Shown here: piece after piece, positions 36,852-48,837 of the stretch
How positions within the stretch are numbered: position 1 is the first letter of the stretch
Layout of the letters: each line of letters starts with the position of its first letter
Notes under the pieces: model-generated
The model's input: the letters and a program-made list of their open reading frames with translations, nothing else
Databases searched by the model: none
Told to the model about the DNA's origin: nothing
NCBI GenBank assembly: GCA_028564705.1
Contig: JAPXFQ010002824.1
Span: forward strand, 1,268,501 to 1,332,500
Source: Apricaphanius iberus
Lineage: Eukaryota; Chordata; Actinopteri; Cyprinodontiformes; Aphaniidae
Direction: 5' to 3'
DNA: 64,000 bases
Translations under genes and position numbers: made by a program

Positions 36852-36869
36852 ATGTAGGACATGCTATGA
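36852..36869 (+). promoter_or_regulatory. two minimal upstream ORFs at the hoxa13b start
   Basis: ATG TAG at 36852-36857 is a start-stop pair. ATG CTA TGA at 36861-36869 ends by overlapping the main ATG (36866-36868). Both would be in the 5' UTR if transcription starts upstream of 36850. Confidence 0.6.
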
Positions 36870-37908
36870 CCGCTTCGTTACTCCTCGGTTCGCCCTGGAT
36901 CGACCCGGTCATGTTCCTCTACGACGGTGGCTCACAGGAGGAGAGAAGTAAGAATATGGATGGCTTCACAGGTGGGAACTTCGCAGCAAACCAGTGCAGG
37001 AATCTTTTGGCGCATCCAACCTCGCTGACTCCCAATGCCACCTACTCTGCGAGCGATGTGCCAGTCTCTGGCATGGGGGAGGCTGGCAAGCAGTGCAGCC
37101 CCTGCTCTGCCACTCAGAGCTCGCCCAACGCTTCTCTGCCCTACGGATACTTTGGCAGCGGGTATTACCCGTGCAGGGTGTCACACGGCGGCGTCAAGGC
37201 GTGCGCACAGCCCTCCGGTTATGGAGAGAAATACGCGGACTCTTCTGTCTCTGGTGAGGAGTTCTCCACCCGGGCGAAAGAGTTCGCCTTCTACCAGGGA
37301 TATTCCTCCAGCCCTTACCAGCCCAGCTACCTAGACGTGCCGGTGGTGCCTGCACTAAGTGCGCCACCAGAGCCAAGAGAGTCTCTTCTGCCCATGGAGC
37401 CGTATCAGCCCTGGACCATTACCAATGGATGGAGTGGTCAGGTTTATTGCACCAAGGAGCAGCCGCAGGCAAACTCTCTGTGGAAATCCTCATTACAAGG
37501 TATATTACTTGGCAAAGAAAGATTAAAAAATAAATTACATGATTGGTGTAAGTACGTTAAAAAAAATCAGACATTTATAAGTTTTGCATTTAAAAATGCA
37601 CTCGTGGGTTTACCAAGATTCCAGTCGATTTGAGTGTAACGGTGCATTTTTTTTCTTCTTCCCTAGACTCCTTATCTGGTGGTGTGGACAGCTCAGTCCG
37701 TCGTGGGAGAAAAAAACGCGTCCCATACACCAAGGTACAACTCAAAGAACTGGAGAGGGAGTACGCCACCAACAAATTCATCACCAAGGACAAAAGGAGA
37801 AGGATATCCGCGCAGACGAACCTGACAGAGAGACAAGTCACGATCTGGTTCCAGAACAGGCGCGTAAAGGAGAAAAAGGTTGTCAATAAGTTCAAGAGCT
37901 CAAGTTAG
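36866..37908 (+). CDS. hoxa13b: hoxa13b, posterior Hox transcription factor
   Basis: Abd-B class homeodomain factor for distal fin and posterior body patterning, nuclear. Exon 1 is 36866-37499 (donor CAAG|GTATAT) and exon 2 37667-37908 (acceptor CCCTAG); 291 codons, phase-1 intron. The start MTASLLL and the following VMFLYD and [14 protein letters not shown] blocks are group-13 N-terminal signatures. The homeodomain is residues 225-284, beginning [20 protein letters not shown] with helix 3 [15 protein letters not shown]; the T in QVT and V in RRVK are group-13 hallmarks. It lacks a PBX-binding tryptophan motif, as expected of group 13, and the long alanine tracts of tetrapod HOXA13. The b assignment follows from the cluster's gene content (a13, a11, a10, a9, a2). 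Two tiny uORFs adjoin the start. Confidence 0.96.
37705..37884 (+). other. hoxa13b: hoxa13b homeobox
   Basis: Sixty codons encoding the homeodomain, wholly inside exon 2, with WFQNRR in recognition helix 3. Confidence 0.95.
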
Positions 37909-38426
37909 CTCAGGAGACCTTCTCAATAAGTCAGTGGTGGACATGGGACCTCTTTCAGTCGAGGGAAAAGAAAAGACAGAAACTGTGCTATAATTTATTC
38001 CATTTATGAACTGTTACACACTGTTCACAGAGCGGCTCTGGTTTGAACTATAACGTTTCCTTCCTCATTTTAATTGGAACCAGTCCCTGGGGCCTGTTGG
38101 CAGAAGGTCGGAAGTGATCTAGAGTTGAGGCGATTTTGCGTGGGATGTTTCAGTAATCACCACCCTGACAATACCTTTTGCATTGAAATGGGTGAAGCCT
38201 CAGCCAGTTGGGCCATTTTACTTTTTAATGAGAAAATATAAGAGTGGCAAAAAACACTTTTGGTTTAAGACTGTGGTAAAGAATAACAAACGCTCATAAA
38301 AAAGCTTATCATCATGAAATTAATTATACACATTTGTAGCATGTTTTATCCAAAGTTTTAGGTTCAACCCCCAATTCGAAAAATGCATTTCCTTTCAAAA
38401 TCAACATCTTTCATTCTCACTGGGTT

Positions 38427-38434
38427 ACTACCTA
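38427..38434 (+). promoter_or_regulatory. miR-196 seed match downstream of hoxa13b
   Basis: ACTACCTA is the exact complement of bases 1-8 of miR-196 (TAGGTAGT). It lies 519 bases after the stop and upstream of both AATAAA signals (38647, 38921), hence probably in the 3' UTR. Confidence 0.45.
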
Positions 38435-38646
38435 TGAAACATTACCAAGCTTCATTAAGATTTCCAAGATTTCAATCAAGGGCGCCATTGGAAGCTTTTG
38501 AAAGGAGTGACCAGATGGTCCTCACTAATCTTTGGATGAGACAATGAAACCAAAAGCTACAACATAATTTTGGCTTTATTGCAATTGTCATAAATATGGA
38601 GAGATAAACACAATAACGGACGTACATTTAAATTATTGTTTTTGTA

Positions 38647-38926
38647 ATAAATAAAAGAATGTAGCTCCGTCTCTCTTGTGCTGAATTAGTTTTTGGGAAA
38701 ATGGGGGTTGGGGACACCCGCAAACTTGTAAAGAAGGCCTCTGGCACGTTTGTGTGAACAAGGCCTGTACTCAGGAAAATCCGACTGCTCCCGTATTTAC
38801 ATTTTGTCCTCCTGCTTACAATTTACAAAAAGCTTTGCATAAATGCGTGAACTACACTAAAAACATTTAAAGTGTAAATATTTTCTCTGCAGCCGTGTGC
38901 TTTGTCTGTTTCTTTTTGACAATAAA
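38647..38926 (+). terminator. hoxa13b: hoxa13b poly(A) signal candidates
   Basis: AATAAA at 38647-38652 and at 38921-38926. Either would give a 3' UTR of about 0.75-1.0 kb. Confidence 0.5.
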
Positions 38927-41796
38927 TATTTGATAGACACTAAACGTGCATTGCTTTTAAAGGGTTTTCGTTTGTCTTTCTACTCATGAGAGAATTGCAA
39001 TACAATTGCGTTTACACATGAAAATATGATGTATACTGCCTGGTGTAACGATGGACGTGTTAACAGGCGAAAAAACCCAAGTTTATTTCAGCTCCCAATT
39101 CTTTACCACAGAGACTCTGTGTCGTCATCTAGTGGTCAATCTTTGTCAGCACAGTTTCCCTGCTCAGGGGCTGTTGTTCTAATCTAGTCTCTTAAATGGC
39201 TTTAAGCAATTTCTGCTGGGTACTGCTCATTCTGCCCCTTTGCAGTACTTTATCGGGTACTAAAGGGAACGTTTCAGGATCTATTTTGGGAGAGGTTTTA
39301 TTTACTGCATTGAAATATGGTTATATGATCTCAATAAATAATATATATCAACAAGAGGTTGCTCGGACTTATTTGGGTTTAGTCAGGGTTTAAAACATTT
39401 TACAACAGTCAACAGGAGATTATTATTTGCATTACACTCCTACGAAACAACGAAGCATCAAATGTACGAATATGCAATGGGCAAAATGACCGCGCAACAA
39501 CTGTTCCACAGTCATATTTAAAAAAGTACATATTGAGATGTTCCTTTATTTCAGTGACTCAATTGATTTATTGAAACACATTATGATGTTATTTATTAAA
39601 TGTATGCTATTTTTCCACCTACAGCAAATGGAAACACGAGATTCAAGATGGAAGAAAAAAAAACTGCATCAGAGAAATGCGGGTTTAAAAAACGTTTTTT
39701 GAAGCAGCTTGAGGGATGTTCCATTCAAAAGGTCCGTGTAATCTGACAAACGAGCATCATCAAAAACATAAACAGAAAAATGCATTTACTGTATGTGGAT
39801 GTACATGTCTTTTATCTTTTAACTCAATTATTCATCCAAAATACCAAACCAGCCGCTGGACTAAAGTGGAAGACATTGGTTAAAAAACATGGGTCGGAAG
39901 CAGGTACGAAAGGAAGCAGGAAGGGACAAACATGGCAAACATGGTGCGGAATGGGGGTGCGAATAGGCTCTATATAAGATAGAACTGTGTTAATAAATAC
40001 AGAAGTAGACCCTATCACTCGTGTCATATCTTGCACGTAAAGTAAGAACATACGTTATTATTTTTTCTTCATTGGAACCAAATTATTATGATTATTCGGA
40101 TATTTGATAAACTACATGTTTTCTAACAAACCTTTAAGGTAAGTTAAATCGCAATTGAGAAATAAAATTAAGAAAAGACTCTTACAACCATTCATATTTG
40201 TGACAGATTTTAAACAAAGTCTTATACTGAATATAATTTCAGTCAATATGTTGAATTGGGAATTGGTATAGCCAGTGTTTGTGTGTGAACCGTATCGCTG
40301 CATCTCCATTGATTAAAACTCAGAAAAGTGGACCTGGAGTATAAAATAATCATCTGTATCGCTGTTCGGTGGTTGTGGCTCGTTGAGAAAGAGTGACAGG
40401 GTTTAAAAAAATGTTTTCCTTATCAGAAGACCTCTGATAAAAACAGCATTTTGGCTGCTTTCATTTAAAGCTTGATATCACAATGATCCTCTGTAATCTT
40501 GTGGCTCCCTGTTACTCTTTTGTGCCATTGCTCTCCCTACCGGTAAATCAGGTAATTGCAGTTCACACCCACACATCATGCCTCCTGGTAGGCCTTAACC
40601 CTCCAAGCACTGGACGCCAATGAACATGCTTTTATGACTATAAGGTTGGTTAGGGGCTGACTTATATTTTTTTTTAATCACACTGTTCAAATTTGGCCTA
40701 CATAAAGACGCAAAAAGCGAGGACTAAATAGGTAGTTTGACAAACTCTTATCGACAGATGTCTTTAAGTAGACGACTTCTTCATCTTTTACTTTTCACCA
40801 CATTTACATTTGGCCAAAGATAACTCTATCTTTTGTGTCTATTGCAGCCTTCAAAGCAGGATTGAAAATTATGAAAAGTAGCAGGAGAAACATGTCTGAA
40901 AAATAACAGCTTTAGTAAAATATGTCTTTGTGAGAGTTTTTTATACGCTCAGTGAGAAAAAAAAAGTAATTTCTTTAGAACTTTAGTAACCAAGACGTAA
41001 CTTATTAACTTTTTTGGCCTTTTTTTTAATTAATGGTTCTGAGAGAAATGTCCGCGCATTGGACTTCACGCAAAAGGAGCACTGCAAAAATATTCTTACT
41101 GTTAAATGAAAAGTACTAATTTTTGCTCTGTTCTACAATGCTCGGAGTGAATCACAGCTCCTATCGTTTCCAACTCGTCTCGTCAACTCCGTCTTTATAA
41201 CACATTCTATTCAGCCTTTGTTTTCCTTCACCAGTCTCTAGAAGCTTATACAACCAATTTGTCTCCATGACTTTAGATGATGTTGTTGGAGCAAAACACA
41301 AAGGCGATTCAGCTTGAGCTCAGTCAAATACGTAGGCCTATATTATTAATTCTTTAATAGGCCTATGAAATGTTTCCAAAATATTTTTTCACATTTTTCA
41401 AATTTTTCACATTCACATTTTATTTTTGTAATAGTAGCGGTAAATGGTCCTGTTAAAAAGGGTATTTCCTTTGAGGCAGTGTATAATGCAGAATCAGAGA
41501 AAAAATTGGAATGAAACTTTTTTTTTCTTTTTTACTGATCGGTTTTTGTTTTAGACTTTCAGAAGAATCGAGAGGGAAATTTAGAAACATTACAAGCTGG
41601 TGTTACTATTTTAATCACATACTACTTCTTCAATTAATGGATAAAATAAAATTAGATAATAAATAAAAAATTACATTGAAATGCTTTAGACATTATTTAT
41701 TTATTAATTGGTTTGGATACAATGTCATTTTTATACTCCATCGGATTTTAAATACCCTATCTTCTGACAAGAAAACATTGTAATTGGGGCGAAAAC

Positions 41797-41804
41797 TATA
41801 AAAG
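41797..41804 (+). promoter_or_regulatory. isolated TATA-like box
   Basis: TATAAAAG followed by a GC-rich CCGGAG, about 1.75 kb upstream of hoxa11b. Could start a longer or noncoding transcript. Unsupported beyond the motif. Confidence 0.2.
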
Positions 41805-41951
41805 CCGGAGTCACGTAGCTTTTCACACAGATTAAAGGAACCAAAGCATTTGTGTGTTTTAGCTAATCAGCTTCGGAACGGCATGTCAATACCAAATTTC
41901 AACAGTAATCTTACCAGGTAGAACGCATCGTTTTACTCCTTTCATCTACCA

Positions 41952-42053
<102 letters not shown>

Positions 42054-42063
42054 ATAAATAAAG

Positions 42064-42151
42064 AAGAGCTGCGAATATTATTTTGTGCCTGTATGTTACT
42101 TACATACATTTTTAATTTCATTTAGCCGATACATCAAATTCATGATCATGA
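42064..42151 (+). repeat. 88-bp duplicated module, copy 1
   Basis: About 77 of 88 bases match 47855-47942 without gaps. It starts AAGAGCTG, has CTTACATACATTTT and TTTCATTTAGCCGATA, and ends CATGATCATGA. Confidence 0.85.
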
Positions 42152-42950
42152 TAAATAATTGGCAATATGCAATCTGTCAATTCATATGGGTGAAAACGCA
42201 AAATTAATATGTAGCATATTTAATCGTATAAATAACCCGAGATCATCGTGTTCTTTGTTTGCATGGAACCAGCGTAAATTAGGAAATCCTGTCCAATTCA
42301 GATACGCACGTAATCTTATAGATTACAATAAGGAACGTTTAACAACACTCAAAAACAAAGTTATAATGTTAGTGTGTGATATAGGCCTACACATCAACAT
42401 TATTACACGTACTTCTATGCGCAAAACTTGACGCTGCCTGCGAAAAAGATCAGTGTGACGCATGTGCCTATTAGGCTACGGTCTGCATTTGATGGCAAAT
42501 AAAAATGGATTTGTTTGAGGCAAATAGGCCGTGTCCAAAGGTTTATATCGGGGCGTTGCAAACAGAGAGAGCGTGGCAGCCTCCTCTCTCCAAATACACA
42601 GTTCATGACCGTCTGCATTGAACGTGAAGCTCAAGCTTCGTCATGACCGCCTATGTGACCATCATGCAATTTTTCACACTTTCTCATAAAAAACATCCAT
42701 TCCGTTAGACGTGAAATGTTGTAAAGAACATTCCGGATTTTGGTATTTATGCTGGTGAATAAAAAAATATATACACTTCATTGTTGGGTTAGGTTTCGGA
42801 TGTAGAAAAAAAAGGAAACGTGTGTGCTTTAACTGAATATAGGTTAAAAAAAAGAAAGGAAAAAAAAAGAAAAGAAGAGCACATAAACCTGTCATTACAG
42901 TCCATCGTCATTTTCTGTGCCGCATAATTCAGCTTATTCTCCACAGCTTG

Positions 42951-42966
42951 ATTGGTCTATAAATAG
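42951..42966 (+). promoter_or_regulatory. hoxa11b: candidate hoxa11b core promoter (inverted CCAAT plus TATA)
   Basis: ATTGG at 42951 followed by TATAAATAG at 42958-42966 and then a GC-richer stretch. It would give a 5' UTR of about 0.55 kb. A nearer TATA-less start is equally possible. Confidence 0.4.
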
Positions 42967-43545
42967 CCGGAGGCGCTATCCACTCTGTGTGTTCCAGATT
43001 TATTTTACGCATCAACAACCTACATTAGTCACATCAAACTCAACAATTCTTCTCCATGATGCTCGCATTAAAAAAAAAGATGCCAGAGGTTAAGGTGAGG
43101 GTGAAGGTTGTTGGTTTCTTTTTCATTCTACAAGTAAACCAAAAGGTAGAAGGAGGGAGATGCAACAGCTTGGTGTGATGCTGCCCATTAATGGGTTTGT
43201 ATGAAAATCAAATAGAGGGAAAACCTGACAGGAGCTGTGCATTCAGACCTTTGCAAGACACGTCCAAAATGCTCCAAAATCCTCAGCGATTTCCGTTTAG
43301 GGTTTTGCAACAGAACAAACATTAGACTCATATAGGCAACACACGTCGAGACGTAGGCTATTTGTCATACTGTGCCAGTGGTCACATGGCTTTGGCCCTA
43401 AGGAATGGATGGAGATGGATCCCCCACGTCAGCTTGTACGTCTAAGGGGTTCTGCTCCAGCAGTCTGTCTCAAAGTGGCTGGAGCACAGCGTCACGCAGG
43501 AACAATGCGAGGATTATTACCATAGACCGATCCCAGTTGCAGAAT

Positions 43546-45117
43546 ATGGATTTTGATGAACGGATGTCTGGTTCCAGTATGTATCTACCAAGCTGCACTT
43601 ATTACGTCTCCGGAGCGGACTTCTCGGGTCTCCCTCACTATTTAACCCAAAACCAGTCAGCCTGCCCCGTTACGTACTCGTACCAGTCCTCAGCGCTTAC
43701 ACAGGTTCCCTCAGTGAGAGACGTGGCTTTCAGAGACTATGGCATTGATGCTTCCAGTAAATGGCACCACACCAGGGGGGGTCTCTCGCACTGCTACACC
43801 GAGGATGTCGCGCACAGAGACGGCTGGGCGAGTCCAACGTCCAGGGGAGCAGAAATCCTAATGAAAGGCGGCAGCTCCGGCTCCTCCAACCCGACTCCGG
43901 GCTTTTGTGGCAGCGTCGGCAGGAACGGCGTCTTGCCGCAGGCGTTCGATCAGTTCTTCGACACTGCGTACATGCATTCGGAGGGCGGCGGAGCGCCGGC
44001 TGCAGCTGACACGGACAGAGGCGGCAAAACGAGCCCAGCTCAGGCTCACCCGGGGTCGGACACGGCGGAGAGTTGCAGCCCGGAGTCCCCGTCCGGTCAC
44101 AGCGAGGAGAAGCAGAGCAGGAGCGGCAGCAGTGAGTGAGGAGGGGAATCTAACGCCACTGCATGCTCTTTAAAGCTTTTTTTATATGCAGTTTTATAAG
44201 CACGCAAGGTTTATGGAGGGCTCAGTAACAAAACTGTTATAAACTGCACATCACGTGCTTGAGATGAAAATGTGTCATAAAGACATTGACGTAAAGTTTG
44301 GATTGGGATTTTAAAATACGATTTCTACTCTATTGCCGGAACCTCATCCTTTTAACAGTTTACTTCAATGGAAAAACAGGTATTTTAGTGTTTTGTGTAA
44401 CTGGGAGTGAATTTGATACACATGCCATGTAAAAAAAAAGCCCCAAATGATGAACTGGTTGAGGGTAGGCGCTGTACAAATAATTTTAATTGGCCTGAAA
44501 TATATTTCGTTTGTTTTAGCTCATAATCTGAAATGCCAATTGCAATAATTCAATGCATATAATATGTGGCAGATCTCTTTGTGTTTGTTTATGGTGTTTA
44601 TAATTGAGTTTTATATGAAATTAATCATTTTTATATATTATTTAGTTAGTTTTTTTCACAATCACTTCAGAACTTCCGACATGCTTAGATGCTTCACTCG
44701 GGCACACTCTTTATTTACACATGTCACTCCTGCAGGCCTGAGAACAGGAGGGGACACTTGAACTCGAAAGCGCAAGTATTGCAGGACCACCATGAATGGT
44801 AGCCATGGCGGAAAAAAAGCCTGTTGATTTCAGGTTGTTGCAATAAGGTTAAGTGTGAATATTAATTTAATCTTTTTGTTCTAGGTGGTCAGAGGACGCG
44901 TAAAAAGAGGTGTCCATACACAAAGTACCAGATCAGGGAGCTGGAGAGGGAGTTCTTCTTCAGCGTTTACATCAACAAGGAAAAGCGCCTACAACTCTCC
45001 CGGATGCTTAACCTGACAGACCGCCAGGTGAAAATCTGGTTTCAGAACAGGAGGATGAAAGAGAAGAAGCTGAACAGAGACCGTTTACAGTACTACAGCA
45101 CAAACCCTCTCCTCTGA
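43546..45117 (+). CDS. hoxa11b: hoxa11b, posterior Hox transcription factor
   Basis: Abd-B class homeodomain factor acting in fin and urogenital/axial patterning, nuclear. Exon 1 is 43546-44131 (donor A|GTGAGT), exon 2 44885-45117 (acceptor TTCTAG); 272 codons, phase-1 intron. The start was set at [20 protein letters not shown], the conserved group-11 N-terminus; the frame stays open for 47 codons upstream to an ATG at 43405, but that extension resembles no Hox11 protein. The homeodomain is residues 200-259 ([20 protein letters not shown], helix 3 [15 protein letters not shown]). The C-terminus ends [10 protein letters not shown], nearly the mammalian ending. Exon 1's later half is rich in Ser, Gly and acidic residues. 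Confidence 0.96.
44896..45075 (+). other. hoxa11b: hoxa11b homeobox
   Basis: Sixty codons in exon 2; [12 protein letters not shown] and [13 protein letters not shown] identify group 11. Confidence 0.95.
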
Positions 45118-45289
45118 ACCCCCCCACAAAGAAACAAACAAACATTAAAAAAACAGCAACAACAAAGCATACAAAGACTTCTGCCCAGCGCTCTAGATTC
45201 AATCAGGACAAAGGACTGTTCAATTGTATTTTTTACTTTTATTATTTCAGAAATATTGTCCCAAAAAACTTCAGTTAATCATGAGCTCT

Positions 45290-45357
<68 letters not shown>
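45290..45357 (+). repeat. (ATT)n microsatellite in the hoxa11b 3' region
   Basis: About 22 ATT units starting 173 bases after the stop; probably transcribed in the 3' UTR. Confidence 0.97.
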
Positions 45358-45417
45358 TTGTTACATAGGGACAGACAGATCAAACACAACCAAATTATTG
45401 TACTTAATTTTCTAAAT

Positions 45418-45423
45418 AATAAA
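45418..45423 (+). terminator. hoxa11b: hoxa11b poly(A) signal candidate
   Basis: AATAAA about 300 bases after the stop; another at 46042-46047. Confidence 0.4.
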
Positions 45424-46524
45424 AAAATTTACCCCATAGATATAGGCTACGACTTTTCCCTTTGTAACGCTTTCGATATTTTATTTTATTTTGTTTTACT
45501 TTATTTTATTTGTATCGCAATCCCCTTTACAGAAATTACGCATGCACTTTCAAGCCGTACTGCCAAATCTTTGGCCGTCAATGCCCCTCTGCCTGTAACC
45601 AGAGACCGTTTTGTATGTTTTGAGGTTATAACAGTCCTTTTTATGCGTATTATTGTCGACGGTGATCGGCTAGTGGAGTATTCTTCTTTTCATTTATTTC
45701 GACGTCTGTAAAGGCATTTTTTAAAACGCGGATTATTTTTCAGTTTCCTGCAAAAAGTCTAACTACTCATTAGTTATAAGAAACACTAGCTGACCGCTCT
45801 TCATGCCCCCGTTCACCGTTCGTGGATGGTATCATGCTTGATAGGATTGATGTTATTTGATAGTGCAACAAGAGTCGCTGCAGTTATTGACACCCGTTAC
45901 AAAGAGTCCATTGGTTTGTTATGGGTGGAAGAAGAAAAGCTGATGTTTGATTCAATATGCCTGTTGGGATCAGCTTGATTCGGATAGACATAGGTCCTAC
46001 ATACAATCCTTCTAAAAATACTTTCTATTTAATGGGCTCTTAATAAAGTATGCTGGAGCAAAACGGGTGGCTATTGTCTCATTTAGATGTGAAAAGGCAA
46101 GATTTAGATTATTTTGGAGAGATTAGAAAAATCAACATAAAAAAATTAATTGTTTTATTCATAATTTCCAAGATTTACCTCCGCCAACTTTGTATGTGCG
46201 GCACGATGGTCTTTTCAAACTTTATCGGAGAAAAGATAACTTGTTTCACAACAACAAAAGCCTTGTGTCGCCCATCAGCCACCTGAAAACCACATGAATA
46301 CGAGAATAAAATCGTGGTTGAATGTGCACCCCAAACTGGGATCCTAGCTCAAATAAAAGGAATAGAAGTAGCTTGTTTTTGTATATAGATGTGTATAATT
46401 CTGGGTTGACACCGATTTAAAATTCCAAGAAACATAAATAAATGAAGAAATAAATGAATACATTTCAGTCTAGACGTGTAAAGTTTGAGTCCATGCAGAC
46501 AGCTTTATTTTCACGAGCGGGCCC

Positions 46525-46890
46525 CTAAAAACAACCCAAATGACTTGTCATCAGATAATAAGGGTCCTGGATGGAGGCTTCCCCACTCCGCGCATCCTGT
46601 TGGGCTCTCAGGAATTCCGCTTTGATTGCCGAACATCCTCCCAGTTGCTCCAGTAACTTGGCCATAAAAGGGCGGATTCGTCTGGACCATTTGGATTGCA
46701 GTGCCATAAAGCGTCTGAGACCAAGGTTATTAACTGGAACTTTAAAGGAGGAGGCTGAAAAAGCATTGAAACGTGTGTTAGCGGACCTTTCCTTAGTCAT
46801 TTGTTGCAGCATCTTACCGCCGTTGGAGGGAATGCTCATGCCACATTTTTGTTGTTGTTGTTGTCGTGAGCATAGCCGGTCTCTACCCAC
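46525..46890 (-). other. unrecognised 121-codon open frame in a GC-richer block
   Basis: A - strand frame (with a QQQQQ run near its N-terminus) overlaps a 145-codon + strand frame at 46571-47008. The block is clearly less A+T-rich than its surroundings. No family is recognised in either frame, and the sequence lacks an obvious splice partner. Could be a retrogene fragment, an unannotated transcript, a conserved regulatory island or chance. Confidence 0.2.
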
Positions 46891-47562
46891 TGGGTGGCGC
46901 TCCTCAGATCAATGTCATTGCCGTGAATTGCATTACTTATACATAAGAAGTTGGGACTACGGCGCTCAGAAGCCTTTAGAATATGTGGCCACCAAAGGAT
47001 TTGATTAAGGTAGGCCCAGGAATATTATCATGTTGCTGTTTTACAACACGATGAATTTTGCATGGTGATTTAAGAATGAGTTATCCCGGAACATGTCCAT
47101 GTGAGAATCACAAATCTGAAGGCATTGTGTGTCATGTAATAGTATGATTTAATGAAGACATTGCTGGAATACAACCAGCAAATATTTTCTAACAGAAATG
47201 TTTATTTTCCTTTAAACGATAGCATACGTGATAATCACGTGTGCTTGATTTAGATTTGGCCATTAATAAATTCTGTAAAAGGCGGCGTTTTCAATAACAC
47301 ATTTAGAATTTATCTTGGTCACTTTGAAGCCCCTTTTTGCGTGTGAGCACATCCAGTCATCAAGGTGGTATTTCTGTTTGGTCTCTAACACCTCCTTACA
47401 AACTGGGGAAAAAAAGCCTATGAAACGGCATATTTTATAAGAGAAGTGATTCAATGAAATGATAATAAAAAAAGTGAATACTGAAACATGACAGGAAATA
47501 ATCCACAGGGGTTAATGGATATTTTCCGTCATCGCTGTTTGACTGCAGGAGGTCTGACGCCA

Positions 47563-47569
47563 TATAAAA
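47563..47569 (+). promoter_or_regulatory. TATA-like box between hoxa11b and hoxa10b
   Basis: TATAAAA preceded by a GC-rich stretch and followed by CCGGGGCTC and TTTACGGC, about 1.17 kb before the hoxa10b ATG. Might mark an upstream hoxa10b or noncoding transcript start. Confidence 0.3.
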
Positions 47570-47854
47570 CCGGGGCTCTTATTTCTAGACTTTACGGCTC
47601 CAGACTTTAAGGGGGAGATAGACATGACCGAGCGGTGGAGTGTTGCAGGGCTAAGCCCATCTTCGGAGACGTTTCTGGTTCACACTAAATCTGCAGACTT
47701 GTATTTTATACAAAAAACTCAGCTGAATGCAAGAGGAGCAATAACATAAATACCATACAATACAAAAAATATAGATTTTTTTAAACTTTATTTATTTATA
47801 TACCAAGAAAACGGTTTACATTTTATGTATAAATAAATAAATAAATAAATAAAT

Positions 47855-48052
<198 letters not shown>

Positions 48053-48717
48053 TGGATTAGTTCATTCTCCATACAACAAACTGACTCAGACCTGCATTAA
48101 ATAAATGTATCTCTAGGGTATTGTTCTCCTCTGGCGGTGTTAAAAGGTGTTGGCTATTGAAACCAATATGGCATTTGCACCCACAATGATATAGTTAAAC
48201 TTTATACAACTAGCTTTGCTTTGGTATGTGCAGCAGACGGGGAGACCAGATGAAACACAATGCAGGCCTGGATGCTGCAGGTTTTACAGTGTATCCCAAC
48301 AATGATGTTCAGAGCTGTAGAAAGTCTCTCCTCGACTGGAGATTTTTGGATCCTTCACACCCTACTTCCTTCAGGCACCTCTCTAACCCTTCATTTTTAC
48401 AGTGTTGTAAAAGTGGCTGTAAAACGATGCATTGTGCACAGTTATTGGGGACAGCTTTCAGCAACTAAGTTGTTAAACTGGGGCTGAAAGTTATTTGGAG
48501 GCGTCAGTCCTCGGTAATCATTTGCGAATAAATTCGGTGATTTTTTTAACCTAGAATACAGCACCTTTCTCTCAGAGTTTTCTCTTTACATGGACTAAAA
48601 CAAAATATACGACACATTAGAGTTGGCTGCTCGGTCTGGGAGGAGTCTGCAGTCGGGTGGTGTTTTAATTGGCTGCAGACTTCAGTGAGAAGCGTGAGTA
48701 TCAGTAATTATTCAGCA

Positions 48718-48837
48718 ATGTTTTTGCACAAGAAATGTCAACCAGAGAGGGCCACCTTCATCCACCGCCAAATAACTGTGCGACGATGTCATGTTCCAAC
48801 AACCAGGCTGGAAACTCCTTCTTTGTGGACTCTTTAA
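48718..48837 (+). promoter_or_regulatory. overlapping upstream ORF at hoxa10b
   Basis: ATG at 48718, 17 bases before the hoxa10b ATG and out of frame, runs 39 codons to TAA at 48835-48837, overlapping the main CDS. It matters only if the 5' UTR includes it. Confidence 0.35.

Larger units (their letters stand above)
30822..36865. other. gene-free region between hibadhb and hoxa13b
   Basis: No coding exon seen on either strand; in particular no evx homeobox. Contains the hibadhb 3' UTR, a poly-C/(ATAA)n tract, a perfect 19-bp inverted repeat, and less A+T-rich blocks (31730-32020, 34850-35060, 35270-35400) with posterior-Hox-like CCATAAA or TTTAC words that may be regulatory. Confidence 0.7.

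Noticed and set aside
43858..44173. Frames on both strands within hoxa11b exon 1
   Set aside because: Arg/Ala-rich shadows of the real frame.
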